In this document: positions 16,771 through 26,018 of the stretch, piece by piece
Numbering within the stretch: the first letter of the stretch is position 1
Layout of the letters: each line of letters opens with the position of its first letter
From: an uncultured Acidobacteriota bacterium
GTDB taxonomy: Bacteria > Acidobacteriota > Blastocatellia > Pyrinomonadales > Pyrinomonadaceae
DNA: 64,000 bases
Reading direction: 5' to 3'
NCBI GenBank assembly: GCA_937873515.1
Contig: CALMYB010000003.1
Coordinates: 124,001 to 188,000 of the forward strand
Notes under the pieces: model-generated
What the model was told of the DNA's origin: nothing
The model's input: the letters and a program-made list of their open reading frames with translations, nothing else
Database searches by the model: none
Position numbers and translations under genes: made by a program

Positions 16771-18279
16771 TTACGCCGAGGCGCGTCGAACCTTTAGGAA
16801 TTTTAAGATGATATCTTTTTCGTCGTCCGTGATAAACCGGGTGACCAAGAGTACGGCGACATAGCCGGCCATGCCGATCAGTGTTCCTCCGATCAAGGTC
16901 GGCCAGTTTTTTCCCATATATGTAAAGAACAAATACTCGACGATCACGAATATCGCCACCGCCGGCAAAACCCGAAAGAAGGTCGATATCCACTCGCTTC
17001 CTCTAGAATCCGCGAGAAACCGCCTTTCCGAATAGAAAATGATCGGCAGGGTCAATATCACGCCTATCAGGCGCGAGGCCGCAACTCCCTCTTCCTGCCA
17101 CCGATCCGCTGTGTAAAGCATAAGAATTATCGCCACAACTGAAGCGACAAGCGTTACACCCGCATTCAAGCTTGCGAAATTGAATGTTTCGTTAAGCTGC
17201 CAAACCGCGAGCATCAGGACCATCGTGCCAAAGGTCGCCGCGTGTATGACGAATAACCAATAAGCATTTGCCGCAAAACCCTCATCGATCCAGAGTGACA
17301 GAAAAAGCCTTCCGCCAAGCAGAACGGTGATGAGAAATGGCGCCGTGAGCCCAATGATCACCTTTGTCAGTTTCTTGTAGAGAAAAACTAGACGCCCTTC
17401 ATCCGACAGCAGTTCGTTCATCGCCGGGAATGCGGCAAGAAGAAGGCTCGAGACGAATCCGTGAAAGTAGATCGCCAACGTCATCGGCACGATGTAATAC
17501 GATGCCGCCTCGCCGCCGAACTTTCGCATCACTAATGCACGCTCGAACAACAGGAGAACACCGCCACAGAGCTGATACACATAGATGCTCGATCCGTAGG
17601 AAACTACGGGTCGGATCATCTCTCGCGAAACAACGCGCGTTAGTCCGAGGTCAGGCGCTACCTTCCTCGCCGTACTGAACGAAATTATCGCGATAATGAC
17701 CGCGACGGTCAGCGTCCATAAAATAAGCGCGTCGATACCGAATCCCGTCACGGCTAGAAGCACGTTTCCGCCGTTAATGAGTAACGAACCTACATTCGTG
17801 ATCACCGAAAGCGCTCCGAAAGAGTGTTCGCCCTGCAAAATGCTCTGAAAGATGTGGCCGATCAACGTCGCGGGAATGCTTATCCCGCCGATGATCAGAG
17901 CGAGTGTAGCGGCAGCCTGATATTGCTCCGAGATCTCGAGTATATCGACGACGATCCATTTTGCGCACAGACCGATGATGACCGCTCCGACGACGCCGAC
18001 GGCCAAGTTCAGCCAAAAGGCGGTCGTGATCGCCGAATTGATCCTTTCGACATCGCCGGAGGAGCGATACTCGGCGACAAATTTTGCAACGGAACGGGCA
18101 ACATTCAAAGTAAAGGAATACCCAATAAATCCGAGGATGACGAGATAGATACCGTAGGATTCAGTGCCGAGATGTTTTAGGATGATGGGCGTCGCCAAGA
18201 GACCGAGCAGGATCGGAGCCATCCAGCCGGCGACACTATAAAGCGAGTTCAGGATCAGTTTTCCTGACCGAGTGCGCAT
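16771..18279 (-). CDS. Oligosaccharide flippase family protein (Wzx/polysaccharide exporter-like)
   Basis: The 502-residue protein is almost entirely hydrophobic, with about 12-14 predicted helices. It begins RTRSGKLILNSLYSVAGWMAPILLGLLATP, followed by LGTESYGIYLVILGF, a pattern typical of MOP-superfamily polysaccharide flippases. Loops contain ARSVAKFVAEYRSSGD and FSTARKVAPDLGLTR. It would move lipid-linked sugars across the inner membrane. It lies between nrnA (35 bp upstream) and cobO (29 bp downstream) on the same strand, an unusual place for such a gene, with no glycosyltransferases next to it. The exact substrate is unknown. Confidence 0.88.
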   Translation of the reverse strand: MRTRSGKLILNSLYSVAGWMAPILLGLLATPIILKHLGTESYGIYLVILGFIGYSFTLNVARSVAKFVAEYRSSGDVERINSAITTAFWLNLAVGVVGAVIIGLCAKWIVVDILEISEQYQAAATLALIIGGISIPATLIGHIFQSILQGEHSFGALSVITNVGSLLINGGNVLLAVTGFGIDALILWTLTVAVIIAIISFSTARKVAPDLGLTRVVSREMIRPVVSYGSSIYVYQLCGGVLLLFERALVMRKFGGEAASYYIVPMTLAIYFHGFVSSLLLAAFPAMNELLSDEGRLVFLYKKLTKVIIGLTAPFLITVLLGGRLFLSLWIDEGFAANAYWLFVIHAATFGTMVLMLAVWQLNETFNFASLNAGVTLVASVVAIILMLYTADRWQEEGVAASRLIGVILTLPIIFYSERRFLADSRGSEWISTFFRVLPAVAIFVIVEYLFFTYMGKNWPTLIGGTLIGMAGYVAVLLVTRFITDDEKDIILKFLKVRRASA

Positions 18280-18313
18280 TTTGTGCAGAGTTTGCTTGAA
18301 AAGCGGTCAATCG

Positions 18314-19294
18314 CTAAGCTTTGTCGTTTTCCTCGAGTTCACGCTTCTCTTCGATCGATGTCGCGATCGCGTCGATAAGCCGACGCTCCGCTTCATCCCA
18401 CTTGCCGTCGATCTGGAGTCCGGCGGCGTTGCGGTGGCCGCCTCCGCCGAAGCGTTCCGCGATCTTTGCGACATTAAGATCGCCTTTTGAGCGAAGACTG
18501 ACGCGGTAGCTTCCCGAGCCGATCTCGCGCATATAGATGACGGCTTCGACATCGCGTGCGGCCAGCGGTATGTTCACAAAGCCGTTGTTATCGCCGTCGA
18601 TCGCGTCAGATTCCTGCCGCATCGCAAGTGTCTGCCTCATAAAAGCGACCTTGCCCGTTTCGTCACGTTTTACAGTGTCGAGGACGCGACGCATCAATTC
18701 GATGCGCGACCACGGGTAGTTGTTATACACCGCACCGGAGATCTCAGCGGGTTTTGCGCCGGCCTTGATGAGTTCCGAAGCGACCTTCAAGGTGCGGTCG
18801 GTCGTGTTCGAATAGTGGAATGATCCCGTGTCGGTCACGAGCGCCATATAGACGCAGTCTGCTATCTCTTTCGTGATGCGGCCGCCGATCGCTTTGCAAA
18901 GATTGTAGATCATCTCGCCGACAGCAGATGCCGTTGGATCGATCCAGTTGATCGTCCCGAACTGATCGCCCGTCGAGTGATGGTCGATGTTGACCGTAAA
19001 CGCTTCATTGAGGCCGCTTATCCCTGGACGTTCGAGGTCGGAACATTCGATCAGGAATACGGCATCGTAACTGCCGTTCAGATACTCGACATCGCGTATA
19101 AGATCAACGCCCGGCAATTTATGATATGCGGGCGGCACCTCGCCGCGGACTATCACGTCGGCCGTCTTGCCGAGGCTCTTGAGAAGCCAGCAGAGGCCGA
19201 GAGATGAGCCAAGGCCGTCGCCATCCGGTTTAACGTGAGTCGTAATGGCAAACGCCTTCTTCTTTTCAATTAGTTCAACTACTTGACTTAACAC
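18314..19294 (-). CDS. nrnA: DHH-family bifunctional oligoribonuclease/PAP phosphatase NrnA
   Basis: The product degrades nanoRNA and 3',5'-phosphoadenosine phosphate. Seen in order: TTHVKPDGDGLGSSLGL (N-terminal metal motif), LIECSDLERPG, NIDHHSTGD (the DHH motif), WIDPTASAVGEMIYNL, ALVTDTGSFHYSNTTDRT and the DHHA1 signature RFGGGGHRNAAG. I prefer GTG 19294 (MLSQVVELIEKKK, 326 residues), which matches the usual N-terminus. A TTG at 19351 overlapping the rbfA stop codon is possible and has a GGAAGA-like site upstream. Its place after rbfA is the standard nusA-infB cluster arrangement. Confidence 0.92.
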   Translation of the reverse strand: MLSQVVELIEKKKAFAITTHVKPDGDGLGSSLGLCWLLKSLGKTADVIVRGEVPPAYHKLPGVDLIRDVEYLNGSYDAVFLIECSDLERPGISGLNEAFTVNIDHHSTGDQFGTINWIDPTASAVGEMIYNLCKAIGGRITKEIADCVYMALVTDTGSFHYSNTTDRTLKVASELIKAGAKPAEISGAVYNNYPWSRIELMRRVLDTVKRDETGKVAFMRQTLAMRQESDAIDGDNNGFVNIPLAARDVEAVIYMREIGSGSYRVSLRSKGDLNVAKIAERFGGGGHRNAAGLQIDGKWDEAERRLIDAIATSIEEKRELEENDKA

Positions 19295-19347
19295 TAATAA
19301 AACGAGACGGGCAAGGTACTTGGGGAGAAACGCCTTGCGTGAGCAAT

Positions 19348-19707
19348 TCAATCTTCCGTCTTTCCTTCTTCTGGAATGTTGAGATCGGAAAGGATCTCAC
19401 CTACGCGTGCGGCATTCTCTTCTGCCGCGTCACGCACAAAATGCAAATGCGGCACGTGCTTCACGTCGAGAGTTCGAGCCAGCCGCTTATGAACGAAAGT
19501 CGATGCATGTTTAAGGGCGGCAAGCCCCGCATTGATCTCGTTCTCATCGCCACCGATCACGACATAAACACGAGCATCGCGTTTATCCGGGGCGACTTCG
19601 ACTTCCGTCACCGTTACGCTTTCAAGCCGTGGATCGTCGAGTTCAAATCCGACGATCTCGGCGATCTCTTCCCTGAGCGTCTCACCAAATCTCTCCGGTC
19701 GCCGCAT
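19348..19707 (-). CDS. rbfA: 30S ribosome-binding factor RbfA
   Basis: The 119-residue KH-like protein binds immature 30S subunits and assists 16S rRNA 5'-end maturation, notably in the cold. It shows MRRPERFGETLREEIAEIV at the start, LDDPRLESVTVTEVEVAPDKRDARVYVVI (beta strands of the fold) and LKHASTFVHKRLARTLDVKHVPHLHFVRD. The length is normal. It begins 8 bp after infB ends and abuts nrnA, as in many bacteria. Confidence 0.95.
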   Translation of the reverse strand: MRRPERFGETLREEIAEIVGFELDDPRLESVTVTEVEVAPDKRDARVYVVIGGDENEINAGLAALKHASTFVHKRLARTLDVKHVPHLHFVRDAAEENAARVGEILSDLNIPEEGKTED

Positions 19708-19714
19708 CTCTCAC

Positions 19715-22414
19715 CTACAACTCCGTGGCCGCGATCTTCTCGATCGTGTATGCCTCGATCTGATCCTCGACCTTGATATCGTTGAAGTTCACAAGGCTGA
19801 TACCGCACTCGAATCCGTTCTTGACCTCGTTCGTATCTTCCTTGAACCTCTTGAGCGACGCAATATCGCCGTCCCAGATAACGACTCCGTCCCGGATGAG
19901 CCTCGCCTTTGCCTGCCGTCGAATGACACCGTCGATCACGCGGCAGCCTGCAATAGTGCCAAGACGCGAGACCTTGAACGTTTCCTGAACGACAGCCTTG
20001 CCAAGGATGACCTCTTTCTCGATAGCATCAAGCATACCGATCATCGCGGCCTTGATCTCTTCTTCGACCTTGTAGATGATCGAGTGCAGGCGAATATCAA
20101 CATCCTCGTGCTTTGCGACATCCGACGCACGCGATTCCGGCCTCACGTTGAAGCCGATGATCACGACAGCCGTTGACGCACTGTCTGCCTGGGTAGCAGA
20201 TGCAAGAAGGACATCGGATTCCGCGATGGCACCAACGCCGGCACGGATCACGCGGACCTTCACCTTCTCGGTGGAAAGCTTCTCAAGCGTTGCACGCAGA
20301 ACTTCGACCGAGCCTTGAACGTCGGCCTTCAAGATCACAAGAAGTTCCTTGATCTCAGCCTGGCCAAGCGATTCGATACCGCGGCTGGAGCTCTTGACCA
20401 TCGCGGCCTGTCGAGCATGCATCTGGCGTTGGCCGGCGATCGTTTGAGCACGATCGATATCTGCAACGACCTGGAATGTGTCTCCGGCCTGCGGCACACC
20501 TTGAAGCCCAAGAACCTCGACCGGTGTTGCCGGAGCAGCTTCTGTGACAATCTCGCCGCGGTCTGAGAACATCGCTCGGACCTTGCCCGAAAATTGCCCG
20601 ACAATGAATGGGTCGCCAACGCGCAAAGTTCCCTGCTGAACTAGAGCGGTCGCCACGGCGCCGCGTCCTTTATCAAGCTTCGCTTCAAGCACAACACCGC
20701 TCGCGCGTCGCGTTGGACTCGCTTTCAGATCAAGTATATCGGCCTGGAGCAGAACGGTTTCAAGCAGGGTATTTAGATTCTCGTGCTTCTTCGCAGAAAC
20801 CGGGATCATCTCGATATCACCGCCCCAATCGGACGGCTGCAGGCCAAGGCCGGCAAGGCCTTGTTTGACCTTATCAGGATTGGCATCGGGCTTGTCGATC
20901 TTATTGATAGCTACGATGATCGGGACGCCTGCCGCTTTCGAATGCTCGACGGCCTCGACCGTCTGCGGCATCACACCGTCATCCGCAGCAACGACAAGGA
21001 TGACAATGTCCGTCGCCTTCGCGCCGCGTGCTCGCATCATCGTAAAGGCTTCGTGACCCGGCGTATCGAGAAAGACAACGCGCCGGTCTTCGCCCGGTTT
21101 ATCCGGATTCGGAACGAAAACGCTGTATGCACCGATATGCTGCGTAATTCCGCCGGCTTCGCCTGCCGCAACGTTGCCCGAACGGATCGCATCGAGCAGC
21201 GAGGTCTTACCATGATCGACGTGTCCCATTACGGTGATAACCGGCGCTCGAGGAAGCTCTGTATCATCAGCATCAGCCGCGATAAGTTCTTCGAACTCCT
21301 CTTCGATCACCATTTCTTCGAAAGGAACGAAACTCAGGTCAAACCCGTATTCGAACGCCATCTCGATGGCCATCTTTTCGCCGATAGGCTGATTAAGGGT
21401 CGCAAAAACACCGCGTTTGATAAGCAGTTGGACAATGTCTCGCGGGGTGATGCCCAGAGCCTCGGCGAACTCGCGAACCGTAGCTCCTTCGACGAGGCGA
21501 ATTGAACGAAGCTCACCGGCAGAACCGCCGACCTGATCGAGAATGCGCTCTTCGATCGAGCGTTTCTGCGGTGCATCGATATCACGCTCTGCATTTCGGG
21601 CGTTGCGGTCGTTCGTCTTTCGTCCGCCTGAACGGCCGGGCCGACGACGATTGTCTGCGGGCGGTGTGTAAACAAGCTTCGGATCGGTCGTCTCGCCGCT
21701 CGTCCCGCGAAACTGTTTATCGCCTGACAATCGGCCGGTGCGGGTCGGTCCTTCGGAGACGACACGCTCGCCAGGCTTTATGCCCTTCTGGATCGCTCCG
21801 GGCGTCAGGGTCAGGCGTTTCACCGTTGTGCCGGAGGTTCTGGCGGGCTTTTCGGCGGGCTTGGCTTCGACCTCTATCGCTGCAGCATCCGCAGGGTCTT
21901 CAACCTCTGGAGCAACTGCTGGCTCTACGACCGGCTCTTTCGCATCAGCCTTTAGCTGTGACGCTTTGACAACACGTTTCTTCTCCGTTCGCTTCTCTTC
22001 TGTAGGCTCGACTTTCTTCTCGACCGTCTTTGCCTTTGCAGCAAGGGTCTTGACCTTTACTGCGGATGTCTTTTTGGCGGCCGGCTTTGCCTCTTCGGCC
22101 GGAGGGATCTCCTCGATATGCTCGACCTCGACTTCCGACACTGCAGGGGCGTCGCTCTCGTGAATGGCTTCGTCGGTGGAGCCGTCGGTCTTCTTGGCCT
22201 TCGTCGCCTTGATCACCTTGATCTGACGCTTCGGAGTTGGCTCGGCCTTCGGAAAATACTTCGCCTTGACCTTTTCGGCAAACTCCGCGCTGACCGAGTT
22301 CGATGCGACACTCACATCAGCGCCGAGTCGGCGCAAGTCTTCCATAACGCGCTTCGTGTCTTGTTTCACCTCACGCGCAAGATCGTAAATTCGAACGGAT
22401 TTTCGAACCGCCAT
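19715..22414 (-). CDS. infB: Translation initiation factor IF-2
   Basis: The 899-residue GTPase delivers fMet-tRNA to the 30S subunit. The N-terminal IF2_N module (VRIYDLAREVKQDTKRVMEDL, 7-27) is followed by a long Lys/Glu/Ala/Pro-rich linker (about 60-290) and a second IF2_N-like segment near 290-345 (TVREFAEALGITPRDIVQLL). The G domain follows: G1 GHVDHGKTS, G3 DTPGHEAF, G4 NKID, G5 SAKK. Domains II-IV end with IEAYTIEKIAATEL. The linker is the variable part typical of IF-2. It lies 71 bp after nusA and 8 bp before rbfA. Confidence 0.98.
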   Translation of the reverse strand: MAVRKSVRIYDLAREVKQDTKRVMEDLRRLGADVSVASNSVSAEFAEKVKAKYFPKAEPTPKRQIKVIKATKAKKTDGSTDEAIHESDAPAVSEVEVEHIEEIPPAEEAKPAAKKTSAVKVKTLAAKAKTVEKKVEPTEEKRTEKKRVVKASQLKADAKEPVVEPAVAPEVEDPADAAAIEVEAKPAEKPARTSGTTVKRLTLTPGAIQKGIKPGERVVSEGPTRTGRLSGDKQFRGTSGETTDPKLVYTPPADNRRRPGRSGGRKTNDRNARNAERDIDAPQKRSIEERILDQVGGSAGELRSIRLVEGATVREFAEALGITPRDIVQLLIKRGVFATLNQPIGEKMAIEMAFEYGFDLSFVPFEEMVIEEEFEELIAADADDTELPRAPVITVMGHVDHGKTSLLDAIRSGNVAAGEAGGITQHIGAYSVFVPNPDKPGEDRRVVFLDTPGHEAFTMMRARGAKATDIVILVVAADDGVMPQTVEAVEHSKAAGVPIIVAINKIDKPDANPDKVKQGLAGLGLQPSDWGGDIEMIPVSAKKHENLNTLLETVLLQADILDLKASPTRRASGVVLEAKLDKGRGAVATALVQQGTLRVGDPFIVGQFSGKVRAMFSDRGEIVTEAAPATPVEVLGLQGVPQAGDTFQVVADIDRAQTIAGQRQMHARQAAMVKSSSRGIESLGQAEIKELLVILKADVQGSVEVLRATLEKLSTEKVKVRVIRAGVGAIAESDVLLASATQADSASTAVVIIGFNVRPESRASDVAKHEDVDIRLHSIIYKVEEEIKAAMIGMLDAIEKEVILGKAVVQETFKVSRLGTIAGCRVIDGVIRRQAKARLIRDGVVIWDGDIASLKRFKEDTNEVKNGFECGISLVNFNDIKVEDQIEAYTIEKIAATEL

Positions 22415-22485
22415 AAATTACCTACAAAACTCGACCCTGTCTTACGGGTCCCGCCAACTCGCAAAAGAGCCTTCAGAGATGAGCC

Positions 22486-23931
22486 CTATGCTTCACTTTC
22501 ATTTTCCGTGCCGTCTTCCTGAACGTTCGGTTCCTCAGCCGGATCAGAAGAGACCGATTCGGCCTCTTGGGCCGCCGGCTCAGCACTCTCCGGTTCGGCC
22601 ACAGAATCTTCCGACGCTTCTTCGCCGGCGCCCTCAACCTCTCTGTTCCGTGCCTCGACGATCTGCTGAGCAGAGGCGAGGATCGCCTCGGCCTCATCCA
22701 AACTCACATCGAGGAAATCCACCAGATCATCGACCGAGGTGGTCGCAAGCGTTTCGACGTCTGTGATGTCTTTTTCAGCAAGGGTCTCAGCTTGGGCCGA
22801 GCTTACGCCTTCGAGTGCAGCAACGGGAACAGCCTCACCCGAAGCCATCATTCGTCCCATTTCAAGGGCGACCGCCTTCTTTAGCACATCTTCACTGACG
22901 ATCTTGATATCCCAGCCCACAAGTCGAGCTGCCAGGCGCACATTCTGCCCCTTCTTGCCGATCGCGAGGCTGAGCTGGTCCTCACCAACGATGACATCCA
23001 TTTTTCGTTCGTTGATGTCAGTGATGCGCACCTGCGAAACTTTCGCGGGGGAGAGGGCATTCGCAGCAAAAACAGATGGTTCATCCGACCACTCAATAAT
23101 GTCGATCTTCTCGCCGCGAAGTTCCTTGATGATGTTCTGAACACGCGAGCCTTTCATACCGACACAGGCTCCTACCGGATCAACATCTTTTTCGTTCGAC
23201 GTGACCGCGATCTTTGCACGATCGCCCGGTTCACGGACTGCCGACTTGATAACGACGGTCTCGTCGTAGATCTCAGGAACCTCCATCTCGAAAAGCTTCT
23301 TGAGCAATTCAGCAGAAGCGCGTGACGCGCGTATCTGCTGGCCGCGAGGCTCTTTTGAGATTTCAATGATAACCGCTCGTATACGCTCACCCTGGTTCCA
23401 GCTTTCGCCGCGGGAAAGTTCTTTACGTTCAATTACGGCCTCGAGATTATTGCCTAGATCCATGATCAGATCGCCTCGTTCGAACCGCTTGACAACGCCG
23501 TTGATAAGCGTCCCGATCCGATCGACGTATTCGTCATAGACCTTTTCGCGGATCGCCTCGCGAACTTTTTGCACAAGTATCTGTTTGGCCGTTTGTGCCG
23601 CGATCCGCCCCATCTCTTCCTGCGGAAGCGGAATAAGGAGAGCGTCGCCTACTTCGATCTCGTCGCCGGCCATTTCCTGCGCCTCGGCGAGGGAGAGTTC
23701 CGCAGAAGGGTTCTCGACCTCTTCCACTACCGTCTTCTGAACAGCGATCTCGATCTGGCTTTCTTCGGCGTTCCATTCGACCTGAATGCTGTCGCCGACC
23801 TTGTCGTGGGCCTTGAACTGCTTTCGAGCAGCGGCTTTCACAGCCTCCTTCATCGCCTCGATCACGAGATCGCGGTCAATGCCCTGTTCATTGCAAAGTA
23901 CTTCTATGCTCTGTCCGATTGATGATGTCAT
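22486..23931 (-). CDS. nusA: Transcription termination/antitermination factor NusA
   Basis: The 481-residue protein has the N-terminal RNA polymerase-binding domain (1-130), an S1 domain (about 137-200, GTLINGVVKRFERGDLIMDLG) and KH1/KH2 domains. Typical KH-region pieces are DVDPVGACVGMKGSRVQNIIKEL and LSLAIGKKGQNVRLAARLVGWDI. After a short helix-hairpin region (SVDDLVDFLDVSLDEAEAIL) there is an acidic tail of about 55 residues (Glu/Ala/Ser). Start ATG 23931 gives MTSSIGQSIEVL. The gene lies 47 bp after rimP in the standard rimP-nusA-infB order. Confidence 0.97.
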   Translation of the reverse strand: MTSSIGQSIEVLCNEQGIDRDLVIEAMKEAVKAAARKQFKAHDKVGDSIQVEWNAEESQIEIAVQKTVVEEVENPSAELSLAEAQEMAGDEIEVGDALLIPLPQEEMGRIAAQTAKQILVQKVREAIREKVYDEYVDRIGTLINGVVKRFERGDLIMDLGNNLEAVIERKELSRGESWNQGERIRAVIIEISKEPRGQQIRASRASAELLKKLFEMEVPEIYDETVVIKSAVREPGDRAKIAVTSNEKDVDPVGACVGMKGSRVQNIIKELRGEKIDIIEWSDEPSVFAANALSPAKVSQVRITDINERKMDVIVGEDQLSLAIGKKGQNVRLAARLVGWDIKIVSEDVLKKAVALEMGRMMASGEAVPVAALEGVSSAQAETLAEKDITDVETLATTSVDDLVDFLDVSLDEAEAILASAQQIVEARNREVEGAGEEASEDSVAEPESAEPAAQEAESVSSDPAEEPNVQEDGTENESEA

Positions 23932-23978
23932 ACAAAGTTCACGCCAAAGTTGGTATAGGCGCTCCCCACGATTGATAC

Positions 23979-24488
23979 TTATTTTTTCCTGGCCTTTCCG
24001 CCTTTCAATTCCTTGCCGAGATCGATCTTCAAGTTCGCCTTCTTGATCTGAGAGTGATCGATCTTTACTAGGCCCTTGGCCCTATCGTCAAATTCGATCA
24101 CCGTCCCCTCAACGCCGCGAATATGCCCGACGAAGTTCCTTTGCCCATCCAACTCGCACGTTAACGATAGCTTCGCAAGTTCACCGCGAAAGCGATCAAA
24201 GTCGGCGACACTGTAAAGTTGCCTCTCGATCCCGGGCGATGATATCTCCAGCGTATATGTACCCGGAACTATATCGCGGGCATCGAGGACCGCCTCGATC
24301 GCGTGAGAAAAACTTGTGCAGTCATCAAGTGTTACACCTTCGGGCTTGTCAATAAAGATCCTGACGACCGAGTCACGCTTTGAACCCAGAACCTCGACAT
24401 GAACAAGTTCGACCTGCCTGTCTTTTGCGACGCCATATGCTAGCGTTGTGATTTCCTCAACAAGTGATTCCACGTTGGCTTCGATCAA
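23979..24488 (-). CDS. rimP: Ribosome maturation factor RimP
   Basis: The 169-residue protein assists 30S assembly. Core motifs are VELVHVEVLGSKRDSVVRIFIDKPEGVTLDDC, DIVPGTYTLEISSPGIERQL and a C-terminal SH3-like domain with GTVIEFDDRAKGLVKIDHSQIKKANL. I place the start at TTG 24488. The frame stays open to 24569, but that upstream part encodes a terminator-like hairpin and a U-run that must lie in the leader. GTG 24473 is another option. It is the first gene of the nusA-infB run. Confidence 0.9.
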   Translation of the reverse strand: MIEANVESLVEEITTLAYGVAKDRQVELVHVEVLGSKRDSVVRIFIDKPEGVTLDDCTSFSHAIEAVLDARDIVPGTYTLEISSPGIERQLYSVADFDRFRGELAKLSLTCELDGQRNFVGHIRGVEGTVIEFDDRAKGLVKIDHSQIKKANLKIDLGKELKGGKARKK

Positions 24489-24505
24489 CCCAAAAAATGT
24501 TTGCC

Positions 24506-24539
24506 AAAAAAACAAAAAGTGGGCACTATCGACCCACTT
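24506..24539 (-). terminator. Intrinsic terminator or attenuator just upstream of rimP
   Basis: On the minus strand AAGTGGG pairs with CCCACTT (24539-24533 with 24523-24517) around a 9-nt loop, followed by an 11-nt run of T interrupted by one G (24516-24506). The rimP start follows only about 18 nt later. It could end transcription from the upstream gene at 24689-25090 or attenuate the rimP-nusA-infB operon. Confidence 0.75.
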
Positions 24540-24688
24540 GATACGTTCACAGTTTACGCATCGCGGCAAACTGTAAGATTACACTAATTGAACACTAATT
24601 TGCAAGCCCTTTGTGTTCTGCGAAGAAACCGCATCCCTTCGGTGGGATCTTTCGACTCCAAAGGACCCACTAGCCGGTTGTCGAAGGC

Positions 24689-25090
24689 CTATGCTTTTTT
24701 AACGGTCTCAACAGCCTTCGAAACAGCAGAGAATTTGGTAGAAACAGCTTCTAGCTTGTCCTCGCTTGGGTCAGCGATGAATTCTTCGACGATCACGGCG
24801 AACTCGCGGGTCTCTGCCAAAAGTCGTCGGGCTTCCTTTTCGACCTTCTTCGCCGAACTCGGCCCGTTCGCGGCAACCTTCTTAGCCTCTGCGACCCCCC
24901 AATGCGTAATTCGAAGGATATTGGTTCGGGACTCAGTTACCCACCCTTCCTTCTTCATCTGAGTAACGATGCTGTCAATACTCGGGAAGTAGCCAGCTTT
25001 CTTTGTCAGATCAACAAAGTCGACATCAACACCTTCACGGCCTTTGGTGACTTCATATAGCTTTTGCAGCATCTTGTGATAAGGATCCAT
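24689..25090 (-). CDS. Hypothetical protein with winged-helix-like N-terminus
   Basis: The 133-residue protein is not recognised with confidence. Residues 1-70 (MLQKLYEVTKGREGVDVDF, LTKKAGYFPSIDSIVTQMKKEGWVTES, ILRITHWGVAEAKKV) look like a winged helix: a recognition-type helix followed by a beta wing ending in an ITHWGVAEA motif common in such domains. The rest is helical and Lys/Glu/Ala-rich. It could be a small DNA-binding regulator. It sits 11 bp after the ROK kinase gene on the same strand and is probably cotranscribed with it. Confidence 0.7.
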   Translation of the reverse strand: MDPYHKMLQKLYEVTKGREGVDVDFVDLTKKAGYFPSIDSIVTQMKKEGWVTESRTNILRITHWGVAEAKKVAANGPSSAKKVEKEARRLLAETREFAVIVEEFIADPSEDKLEAVSTKFSAVSKAVETVKKA

Positions 25091-25101
25091 ATCGATCTAA
25101 A

Positions 25102-26013
25102 TTAAAGCTGTTGAAAAGTGTATTTTGCGGCCCCGAGAACACCGGCGTCATCGCCCAGCAGAGCTCGAACTATTTTAACACGACTTCGGCGGTCTGGAAG
25201 CGAGTTTTCATAGAGAGCGGCCTCCGTAGCCGGAAAAAATTGCTCCCAACCGCTCGCAACACCTCCTCCGAGCACGATAATGTCGGGGGAAAACAGATTG
25301 TTGACGATGGAAAGACCAAGCCCGAGATAGCTGCCCATTTCAGAAAAGATCGCTGTCGCAGCAGCATTTCCCGAGGCGGCCAAGTCGAAGACATCCCTGG
25401 CCGTACCGGCAGCCAAGCCCATCTCCAATGCCGAACGAATGATCGCGGTCGCCGAACAATACTGCTCAAGACAGCCTTTACCGCCGCACCCACAAGGCCT
25501 CCCACCTCGCACCAGCCTTATGTGGCCGATCTCGCCGGCTCCGCCGCCGGTCCCAACATAGAGCCGCCGATCAATGATCAGCCCTCCCCCGACACCTGTT
25601 CCAAGCGTTATTCCAACAGCGTTCTGAGCACCTTTCGAAGCCCCAAGCCAATGCTCGCCAAGCGTCGCCGCAGATGCGTCGTTCACTGGGACGACCTTTA
25701 GACCGGTCCGGAGGCCAAGCTCTCGACTGATATCAGTGCCCTCAAGCTGAGGAATATTAGGCAAGTGGGCGAGCTCCCCGTTGTCGCCAATGGTTGTCGT
25801 CGGTATGGCCGCACCAAAGGCCGCAAACTCAAATACGCCAGCCTCTTCTTTGCATCGTTCCGCCAACCGCGCGATCTCGTCGTATATTTCGCCGGCAGAC
25901 GTACTGCCGGTGGGCGAATGTTGGCGCGAAAGGATCTTGCCGCTTTCTGTCACGGCAACGACCCTGACGTTCGTCCCGCCAAGATCAAGCGAGAGAGCAG
26001 CTCTTTCGTTCAT
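25102..26013 (-). CDS. ROK-family sugar kinase (glucokinase-like)
   Basis: The 303-residue protein has the N-terminal ATP-binding motif LSLDLGGTNVRVVAV (7-21), VVPVNDASAATLGEHWLGAS and the phosphate-binding GITLGTGVGGGLIIDRRLYVG. It also has GEIGHIRL followed by the ROK zinc motif CGCGGKGCLEQYCS (about 171-184). These indicate a kinase rather than only a regulator, since no N-terminal helix-turn-helix exists. The substrate is a hexose, probably glucose, fructose or an N-acetyl sugar. It begins 5 bp after the binding-protein gene, suggesting that imported sugar is phosphorylated by this enzyme. Confidence 0.93.
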   Translation of the reverse strand: MNERAALSLDLGGTNVRVVAVTESGKILSRQHSPTGSTSAGEIYDEIARLAERCKEEAGVFEFAAFGAAIPTTTIGDNGELAHLPNIPQLEGTDISRELGLRTGLKVVPVNDASAATLGEHWLGASKGAQNAVGITLGTGVGGGLIIDRRLYVGTGGGAGEIGHIRLVRGGRPCGCGGKGCLEQYCSATAIIRSALEMGLAAGTARDVFDLAASGNAAATAIFSEMGSYLGLGLSIVNNLFSPDIIVLGGGVASGWEQFFPATEAALYENSLPDRRSRVKIVRALLGDDAGVLGAAKYTFQQL

Positions 26014-26018
26014 TGGGG

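Noticed and set aside
16742..16993. N-terminal extension of cobO
   Set aside because: The extra frame overlaps the flippase gene, and the extra residues do not resemble CobO proteins. ATG 16741 is the natural start.
20783..21505. 240-codon plus-strand open frame opposite infB
   Set aside because: It lies within the infB G domain region on the other strand, with no start signal and no recognisable domain.
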